6,695 nucleotides of DNA from assembly GCA_039197765.1 (NCBI GenBank), contig JBCCTX010000389.1, positions 1 to 6,695 on the forward strand, given 5' to 3'. Below the pieces are notes generated by a model. That model was not told the DNA's origin, did no database searches, and saw nothing but the letters and a program-made list of their open reading frames with translations. Source of the DNA: JBCCTX01 sp039197765. GTDB taxonomy: Bacteria; Bacteroidota; Bacteroidia; J057. The translations under genes and the position numbers were made by a program. Every line of letters begins with the position of its first letter. The first letter of the stretch is position 1. Below, one piece after another: positions 6,679 to 6,695 of the stretch.

Positions 6679-6695
6679 ATGAAGTCTACTACTCT
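6679..6695 (+). CDS. Possible first codons of a downstream gene, cut by the window end
   Basis: ATG at 6679 is followed by codons for Lys-Ser-Thr-Thr and two more bases. A Met-Lys start is common for exported Bacteroidota proteins, and a good promoter candidate lies directly upstream, but five codons cannot establish a gene. The true start may be further right. Confidence 0.15.

Larger units (their letters stand above)
6344..6695. other. Intergenic region with no convincing gene
   Basis: These 352 bases hold three short inverted repeats (6356-6374, 6414-6435, and CTAAC/GTTAG at 6505-6517 with a 3-nt loop), a paired TTGTTAC repeat at 6595-6612 and a promoter candidate at 6643-6673. The longest + strand frame (TTG at 6447 to 6668) encodes 73 residues with no known motif and runs into the promoter candidate, so I do not call it. 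A short - strand frame, open from the right edge to a TAA at 6600-6598, reads IKTIDLKALSKLLDWRGF and could be the last 31 residues or so of a converging gene, but is too short to judge. Confidence 0.6.

Overview
The window comes from a member of the Bacteroidota, most likely a marine or free-living gliding or surface-active lineage such as the Saprospiria; that finer placement is inference. The evidence is direct. One protein ends in a gliding-motility-associated CHU_C (type B) sorting domain and another ends in a type A Por/T9SS sorting domain. The best promoter-like sites fit the Bacteroidota consensus (TTG/TTTG, about 19 nt, TAnnTTTG), and neither complete gene has a recognisable Shine-Dalgarno sequence.

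Layout: three genes, all on the + strand, separated by about 150 bp. (1) Positions 1-2343 hold the 3' part of a large surface protein: the C-terminal part of an IgGFc-binding-type domain, six Ig/PKD-like repeats of 68-70 residues with two cysteines each, and a CHU_C domain. Its 5' end lies outside the window. (2) Positions 2491-3303 encode a small metzincin-type zinc metalloprotease with HExxHxxGxxH and a Met-turn, and no T9SS sorting domain. (3) Positions 3461-6343 encode a secreted multimodular GH13 alpha-amylase-family enzyme with an N-terminal beta-sandwich module, an Ig-like segment, a CBM48-like segment, a catalytic barrel with all four conserved regions, a C-terminal beta domain and a type A T9SS domain. 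Positions 6344-6695 hold no convincing gene. They contain several short inverted repeats and, at the right edge, a close match to a Bacteroidota promoter that points at a gene beginning at or beyond the window end.

All three products look exported or surface-located: a presumed adhesin, a protease and a starch/glycogen-degrading enzyme. Nothing else ties them into one pathway. The 147- and 157-bp gaps, and a promoter candidate before gene 2, suggest separate transcription units rather than a tight operon.

I see no CRISPR array, tRNA, rRNA, insertion sequence, phage gene or defence system. The items most worth a second look are the two-unit (A-B-A-B) super-repeat inside the adhesin, paired TGTTA repeats spaced 11 bp apart at two separate intergenic places, and the promoter at the right edge. 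None of these amounts to a clearly new biological system.
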